Shown piece by piece: positions 60,191 through 64,000 of a DNA stretch of 64,000 nt. The notes beneath the pieces were generated by a model. That model was not told the DNA's origin. It saw nothing but the letters and a program-made list of their open reading frames with translations, and did not search any database. The stretch is from Gluconacetobacter diazotrophicus PA1 5 (GTDB taxonomy: Bacteria > Pseudomonadota > Alphaproteobacteria > Acetobacterales > Acetobacteraceae). Within the stretch, counting starts at the first letter, position 1. Each line of letters opens with the position of its first letter. The DNA lies in the NCBI RefSeq assembly GCF_000067045.1, contig NC_010125.1:3140001-3204000 (forward strand), written 5' to 3'. The position numbers and the translations under genes are program-made.

Positions 60191-61867
60191 ATGTCGATTT
60201 TGTTCAAAGACCTCGCCTTCCCCACCCCTACGGCCGACGGCCTGGCCGCCGCGTTCGGCCGCGTGACGGCGTTGCTGGATGCCGGCCAGCGCGACCAGGC
60301 CCTGGCGCTGTTCGATACCGAACGCCGGGCCTATGACAGTTGGGCGTCGCTGGTCGCGCTGCGCTTCGCCCAGGACACCACCGACCCGCAGGCCCGTGCC
60401 GACCGCGACCTGGCCGACAGCCTGACCCCGCGCGTGACCGAGCACGAGATCGCGATCAAGCGCCGGCTGCTGGACGACCCCGATCGCCCCGGGCTGGTCG
60501 CCGCCGTGGGCACCCATACCGTCCGGCTATGGGAGACCGACATCACCACCTTCGACCCGCGCATCCGCGACGCGCTGGAGGAAGAGGCGCGGCTGGGCGC
60601 CGAATACACGGCGCTGCTGGCGTCGGCGCGCCTGACCGTGGACGGGCAGACCGTCAATCTGTCCGGACTGGCGCCGTTCGCCGAAAGCCTGGACCGTGAC
60701 GTGCGCCACGCGGCGGAACAGGCGCGGTGGGATTTCTTCGCCACCCACGGCACGGAACTGGATGCGCTGTACGACCGGCTGGTCCAGGTCCGTCACGGCA
60801 TGGCGCGGACCCTGGGCTACGACACCTATACCCCCCTGGGCTACCGCCGGATGCGGCGCGTCGATTACGGACCGGCCGAGGTCGCGCGCTTTCGGGACGA
60901 CGTGCTGACCCATGTGGTGCCGCTGGTGCGCGCGATCATGGAAAACCGCCGGCTGACCATGAACTGGGACCGGCTGCGGTCCTGGGACGAGGCGCTGATC
61001 GACCCACTGGGCAACCCCCGGCCGGCGGGCGACCACGACGTGCTGGTCGAACGGGCGCAGACCATGTTCGACCGGATGGGCGGCGACCTGGGCGCCTTCT
61101 ATCGCAAGATGACCGAGGGCGGGTTCCTGGACGTGCGCAATCGCCCGACCAAGGCCGGAGGCGGGTTCTGCACCGCGTTTCCCAGCATGGGCATGCCGTT
61201 CATCTTCGCCAATTTCAACGGCACGCAGCACGACATCAACGTCTTCACCCACGAGATGGGCCACGCCTACCAGAACTGGAAGAGCCGCGACCTGCCCGGG
61301 ATCGACCTGCTGTGGCCGACCATGGAAGCCGCCGAGATCAATTCGATGGCGCTGGAATTCCTGACCTGGCCGCAGATCGACCTGATGGTCGAGGACGGGC
61401 TGGCGGACCGGTTCCGCCGCGTGCACCTGATCGGCTCGCTCAGCTTCCTGCCCTATGGCGTCTGCGTCGATCATTTCCAGCATGAGGTCTATGCCCGGCC
61501 CGACATGACGGCCGAGCAGCGCCATGCGACCTGGCGGCGGCTGGAACAGCTTTACATGCCCTGGCGGGACTATGGCGACCTGGCGCGCCCGGCCATGGGC
61601 GGGCGGTGGCAGGCCCAGGGCCACATCTACCGCTCGCCCTTCTATTACATCGACTACACGCTGGCCCTGTGCTGCGCGATGCAGTTCTGGCTGCGCAGCC
61701 GGACCGACCAGGACGGCGCGATGGCGGTCTATACCGACCTGTGCACGCTGGGCGGGTCCCAGCCCTTCACCGGCCTGGTCGCCGCCGCCGGCCTGGCCAG
61801 TCCGTTCGAACCCGGAACCCTGGCCGACATCGTGCAGGAGGCCGAACGCGTCCTGCAAATGCGGTGA
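60191..61867 (+). CDS. M3 family oligoendopeptidase (PepF-like)
   Basis: The 558-residue metallopeptidase has the zinc motif FTHEMGHAYQNW (HExxH, about residues 352-356) with the downstream glutamate in EAAEINSMALEFLTWP. AGGGFCTAFPSMGMPFIFAN is the substrate-side M3B segment, and RSPFYYIDYTLALCCAMQFW is also typical. It hydrolyses medium-sized peptides in the cytosol. ATG 60191 is adopted because homology begins there; its GGAG lies only one base upstream, closer than usual, and the open frame extends further 5' without similarity. Confidence 0.9.
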   Translation: MSILFKDLAFPTPTADGLAAAFGRVTALLDAGQRDQALALFDTERRAYDSWASLVALRFAQDTTDPQARADRDLADSLTPRVTEHEIAIKRRLLDDPDRPGLVAAVGTHTVRLWETDITTFDPRIRDALEEEARLGAEYTALLASARLTVDGQTVNLSGLAPFAESLDRDVRHAAEQARWDFFATHGTELDALYDRLVQVRHGMARTLGYDTYTPLGYRRMRRVDYGPAEVARFRDDVLTHVVPLVRAIMENRRLTMNWDRLRSWDEALIDPLGNPRPAGDHDVLVERAQTMFDRMGGDLGAFYRKMTEGGFLDVRNRPTKAGGGFCTAFPSMGMPFIFANFNGTQHDINVFTHEMGHAYQNWKSRDLPGIDLLWPTMEAAEINSMALEFLTWPQIDLMVEDGLADRFRRVHLIGSLSFLPYGVCVDHFQHEVYARPDMTAEQRHATWRRLEQLYMPWRDYGDLARPAMGGRWQAQGHIYRSPFYYIDYTLALCCAMQFWLRSRTDQDGAMAVYTDLCTLGGSQPFTGLVAAAGLASPFEPGTLADIVQEAERVLQMR

Positions 61868-61903
61868 GGTAAGAGGCTGTTTTTAAAGGTAGCTGCGGCG
61901 GCC

Positions 61904-62440
61904 TCAGTGGTCGCGCGCGTCCCAGCCGGCCAGCAGGTCGACGACCGCCTGGGCGGACATGCGGCGCGCGTCGCCCAGCGCCAGCGCGCCGTCGGGGTTG
62001 AGCAGCCTGCCCTGCGGGGTGACGATCAGCACCGTAGGCACCGCGTGGATCGTCACGCCGTAATGCTGGGCGATGTCGAGGTTGGTGTTGATCCGCCCGA
62101 CATTGACCGTCACCGTGACGAAACGCTGCGCCACCCAGGGTGCGACCGACGGCAGGGCCAGCACCCCGGCCAGCATGCGGCAATCGGGGCACCAGTTGCC
62201 GCCGAAATCGATCAGCACGTTCCGGCCGCTGGCCTGCGCGGTCCGGAAGGCGGCATCGACCTGCGCCTGCGCGCCTTCCGGCGCGCCATAGGGGGCGGCG
62301 ACCGGGCGCGGCGTTTCCTGCCCGACCTTCGGCACCGGGGGCATGTCGGCCAGGGCGGGCGTCACGAGGGCCGGCGTGGCGATCAGCCCCAGCAGGGCGG
62401 CCAGCGGAAGAATACGCGGAAGAACGCGATGAAAGGGCAT
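61904..62440 (-). CDS. Exported thioredoxin-family protein
   Basis: This 178-residue protein has a Sec signal (RVLPRILPLAALLGLIATPA, cleavage likely at ALA-D near 32) and a thioredoxin fold with FGGNWCPDCRMLAGVLALPS (CxxC), then NINLDIAQHYG-like (INTNLDIAQHYGVTIHAVPT, cis-Pro) and VLIVTPQGRLLNPDG. The WCPDC motif fits periplasmic DsbD-gamma or thioredoxin_7 proteins that reduce partners or handle disulfides. It converges with the M3 peptidase. Confidence 0.85.
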   Translation of the reverse strand: MPFHRVLPRILPLAALLGLIATPALVTPALADMPPVPKVGQETPRPVAAPYGAPEGAQAQVDAAFRTAQASGRNVLIDFGGNWCPDCRMLAGVLALPSVAPWVAQRFVTVTVNVGRINTNLDIAQHYGVTIHAVPTVLIVTPQGRLLNPDGALALGDARRMSAQAVVDLLAGWDARDH

Positions 62441-62542
62441 GATATCAATCCGTCAGATTTTGATGAACGAAGCATGATGACATATTAACATGAACCACAG
62501 TCAGCGTCCGTTATACAAGCCCGCCATGGAAGGATTCCCCGG

Positions 62543-62839
62543 ATGACAGAGGCCCCGCCGCCCAGCATCGCCCGCACCCTGATCAAGACCGTCGCCCTGG
62601 TGGGACTGACGGCGGCCCTGATGACCAGCCTGCGTTTCAGCACCACGATCGCGAACGGGGTCGATCACATTGCCGGGACGCGGCTGTGGAGCAGCCTGTA
62701 CAGCATCGCGGGCGCGTCGGACGCCACGCAGCGCGAACGGTTGATCGTCATCGGGGTGGCCGTCGCCTGCTTCCTGCTGGCGCTGCCGATCGTGCAGGCC
62801 GGCGAGTGGGCGGTGGACCGGTTTCGCGCCCGCCGTTAG
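62543..62839 (+). CDS. Small two-helix membrane protein
   Basis: This 98-residue protein has a hydrophobic helix at about 14-32 (TVALVGLTAALMTSLRF) and another near 73-90 (LIVIGVAVACFLLALPIVQA), with a polar loop between. I do not recognise the family. GGAAGGATTCCCCGG precedes the ATG. An IS481-family element has inserted 12 bases after its stop codon without breaking it. Confidence 0.6.
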   Translation: MTEAPPPSIARTLIKTVALVGLTAALMTSLRFSTTIANGVDHIAGTRLWSSLYSIAGASDATQRERLIVIGVAVACFLLALPIVQAGEWAVDRFRARR

Positions 62840-62846
62840 AGGCTGC

Positions 62847-63839
62847 CTAGGTGTTTTGTCCCGGGATTTGGTGGTGCGGATTATGTATGAACCGTGATGG
62901 TTCTTTTTCCCACTGCTGACAAATGAATTCATATGGAGTGAGGCCGCGCAGGGTCTTGAGCCTGCGGGCGAAATTGTAGGCGGTAACGAAGTCGGCGAGG
63001 TGTTGACGCAACTGGTCATGTGTTTCGTAGTAGAAGCGCTTGACGGTGGCGTCCTTGATCGTGCGGTTCATCCTCTCGACCTGGCCATTCGTCCAGGGAT
63101 GTCGCGGCTTTGTCAGTCGATGCTCGATATCGAGATCAGCACAGGCCAGTTCAAAAGAGTGGCACCGGAACAGGACACCATCCGCCCGCATGGCCTTGAT
63201 GTCTTCGGGTGTCCATCCATTGCCGGCCGGATCGGTAAAATGCGTGCCGTTATCGGTCAGCACGGTATGGATGCGGTAGGGAACCGCAGCGGCCAGAGCA
63301 CGCAGGAAGTCACCGGCAACGCGACGTGTCGCTTTCTCGTGCAATTGGACAAAAGCGAATTTCGAGGTCCGGTCGATCGCCACCAGAAGATAAAGGCGCC
63401 CCATTTCAGTGCGGACTTCAGCAATGTCGATGTGAAAATAGCCGATCGGATAACTCTTGAACTTCGACCGTTTTGGTTTGTCGCCTTCGGTCTCGGGCAG
63501 GCGGCTGATCCCATGGCGCTGAAAACAACGGTGCAGGGAAGATCGCGTCAGATGCGGGATCGTCGCCTGAAGCGCATAAAGGCAATCATCAAGAGGCAGC
63601 AGGGTATGGCGACGGAAGGCCACAACGATCGCTTCTTCTTCGGTCGACAGGATGGTTGAGGATGCGACCTTCGGACCGGTGCGTCGATCCGACGTATCGG
63701 TCCGCCCCTTCCATTTGGCGACCGTCTTCGGGTTGATCCCGTAGCGTTTCGCCAGAACCCTCAGGCTCTCTTGACTATGTTGTATCGCTCGACGGACTGC
63801 CGCTGTCGTCGTGGCGCTTCCGTGGTGAACCTGGCCCAT
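62847..63839 (-). CDS. IS481-family transposase
   Basis: The 330-residue protein has an N-terminal HTH (SLRVLAKRYGINPKTVAKWK), a second helical segment, and an RNase H-fold catalytic core with the DDE triad: Asp in YFHIDIAEVRTEMGRLYLLV, Asp in VLTDNGTHFTD and Glu in HPWTNGQVERMNRTIKDATV. ATG 63839 has AAGGA seven bases upstream. The frame is intact and reads through the left inverted repeat, ending PGQNT. Its stop codon TAG lies at 62849-62847, in the flanking target duplication, not in the IS itself. Confidence 0.93.
   Translation of the reverse strand: MGQVHHGSATTTAAVRRAIQHSQESLRVLAKRYGINPKTVAKWKGRTDTSDRRTGPKVASSTILSTEEEAIVVAFRRHTLLPLDDCLYALQATIPHLTRSSLHRCFQRHGISRLPETEGDKPKRSKFKSYPIGYFHIDIAEVRTEMGRLYLLVAIDRTSKFAFVQLHEKATRRVAGDFLRALAAAVPYRIHTVLTDNGTHFTDPAGNGWTPEDIKAMRADGVLFRCHSFELACADLDIEHRLTKPRHPWTNGQVERMNRTIKDATVKRFYYETHDQLRQHLADFVTAYNFARRLKTLRGLTPYEFICQQWEKEPSRFIHNPHHQIPGQNT
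62852..62877. repeat. Left terminal inverted repeat of the IS481-family element
   Basis: This repeat starts TGTTTTGTCCCGGGATTTGG and pairs with 63870-63895; 25 of 26 bases agree (T versus G at the sixth base). It is also translated as the C-terminal end of the transposase. Confidence 0.92.
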
Positions 63840-63854
63840 AGCGCATCCTTCCAC

Positions 63855-64000
63855 TCATGTGAAAATAATGCACCACCAAATCCCGGGACCAAACACATAG
63901 GCCTCGACCGCCTCGCGATTCCAGAAGAAGGTCAGTTCATGCTTGTTGTGCCACAGGTGCAGCACGCGGCCGCCCGGGATGGCGGCGAAGGCCTCGGCGG
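63855..64000 (-). CDS. C-terminal end of an unidentified protein, altered by IS insertion
   Basis: Reading leftward from the window edge, the frame encodes at least 47 residues (AEAFAAIPGGRVLHLWHNKH, then ELTFFWNREAVEA). I do not recognise the family. The codons GAG GCC are followed at the insertion flank by TAT, after which the frame enters the IS and ends at TGA 63857-63855, adding about 14 IS-encoded residues. If the flank had the sequence of the left duplication (CCTAGG), the frame would end VEA-stop. So the IS seems to have landed at the gene's stop codon. The 5' part lies outside the window. Confidence 0.6.
   Translation of the reverse strand, partial: AEAFAAIPGGRVLHLWHNKHELTFFWNREAVEAYVFGPGIWWCIIFT
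63870..63895. repeat. Right terminal inverted repeat of the IS481-family element
   Basis: Inverse of the left repeat, ending in CCGGGACCAAACA. It lies upstream of the transposase start, and on the minus strand it is read into by the truncated host gene from the right. Confidence 0.92.

Larger units (their letters stand above)
62852..63895 (-). mobile_element. IS481-family insertion sequence (complete)
   Basis: The 1044-bp element has 26-bp terminal inverted repeats (62852-62877 and 63870-63895) that differ at one base and end in TGT/ACA. Six-base flanks CCTAGG (62846-62851) and CATAGG (63896-63901) match at five of six positions. The left copy fits the NCTAGN target reported for IS481 of Bordetella pertussis. 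One intact transposase gene fills the element. The repeat near-identity suggests a recent, possibly active copy. Confidence 0.9.

Noticed and set aside
61871-61891. GAGGCTGTTTTTAAAGG after the M3 peptidase, resembling an IS end
   Set aside because: No matching inverted copy or target duplication is found nearby, so it cannot be told from chance.

Overview
The window is about 64 kb of GC-rich, gene-dense chromosome from an alphaproteobacterium, most likely an acetic acid bacterium (Acetobacteraceae, Gluconacetobacter-like). This rests on gene orders typical of alphaproteobacteria (DUF177-rpmF-plsX-fabH-ihfA-merR, rpsP-rimM-trmD-rplS-leuCDB, ispH-thrB-rnhA), a COQ9-family gene, an Rrf2-controlled suf operon and an element with IS1031-like (IS5-family) ends. 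Genus-level placement is inference. No rRNA, CRISPR array, prophage or plasmid module is seen; the only RNA gene is tRNA-Pro(GGG).

Layout. 1-7.6 kb: the 5' part of an NAD(P)HX epimerase gene (leftward, running off the edge), a small CopD-like membrane protein, a GH15 glycosidase, a DEAD-box RNA helicase, an RNA m5U methyltransferase, a small orphan gene and an exported methyltransferase-like protein. 7.7-14.4 kb: a leftward Fe-S cluster assembly operon, rrf2-sufB-sufC-sufD-sufS-sufU-sufT-sufA, with a perfect inverted repeat at its predicted promoter. 14.5-21.5 kb: a DUF445 membrane protein, a PEP-carboxylase-family protein with an eroded active site, an MBL-fold hydrolase and a secreted S10 carboxypeptidase. 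21.5-31.4 kb: fusA, rpmB, an Atm1-type ABC exporter, a Nudix (DUF4743) plus lipoprotein pair, oligopeptidase B, an AI-2E family permease and tRNA-Pro. 31.4-36.5 kb: merR, ihfA, fabH, plsX, rpmF, DUF177 and bamE. 36.5-40.9 kb: a two-component pair, MarR, COQ9, peptide deformylase and rpsU. 40.9-47.7 kb: leuB-leuD-leuC, rplS-trmD-rimM-rpsP and ffh. 47.8-52 kb: a Spy-like protein, phoU and pstBAC, without pstS. 52-56.3 kb: a MITE-like element, a frameshifted ABC permease with its ATPase, then rnhA-thrB-ispH. 56.5-64 kb: a lipoprotein, an OPT transporter, an LLM flavin oxidoreductase, an M3 oligopeptidase, a thioredoxin-like protein, a small membrane protein and a complete IS481-family insertion sequence.

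Most of the content is housekeeping: translation (fusA, rpmB, rpmF, rpsU, rplS, rpsP, rimM, trmD, def), protein export (ffh), fatty acid and phospholipid initiation (plsX, fabH), leucine and threonine synthesis, Fe-S assembly, phosphate uptake and outer-membrane assembly. I did not find a convincing new multigene system. The most unusual points are (1) an IS481-family element whose transposase stop codon lies in the duplicated CTAG target rather than in the element, inserted at the apparent stop codon of a host gene; (2) a full-length PEP-carboxylase homologue lacking several catalytic residues; and (3) a TIR-bounded 162-bp element abutting a doubly frameshifted thiX-like permease gene, next to a pst operon that lacks its binding-protein gene.
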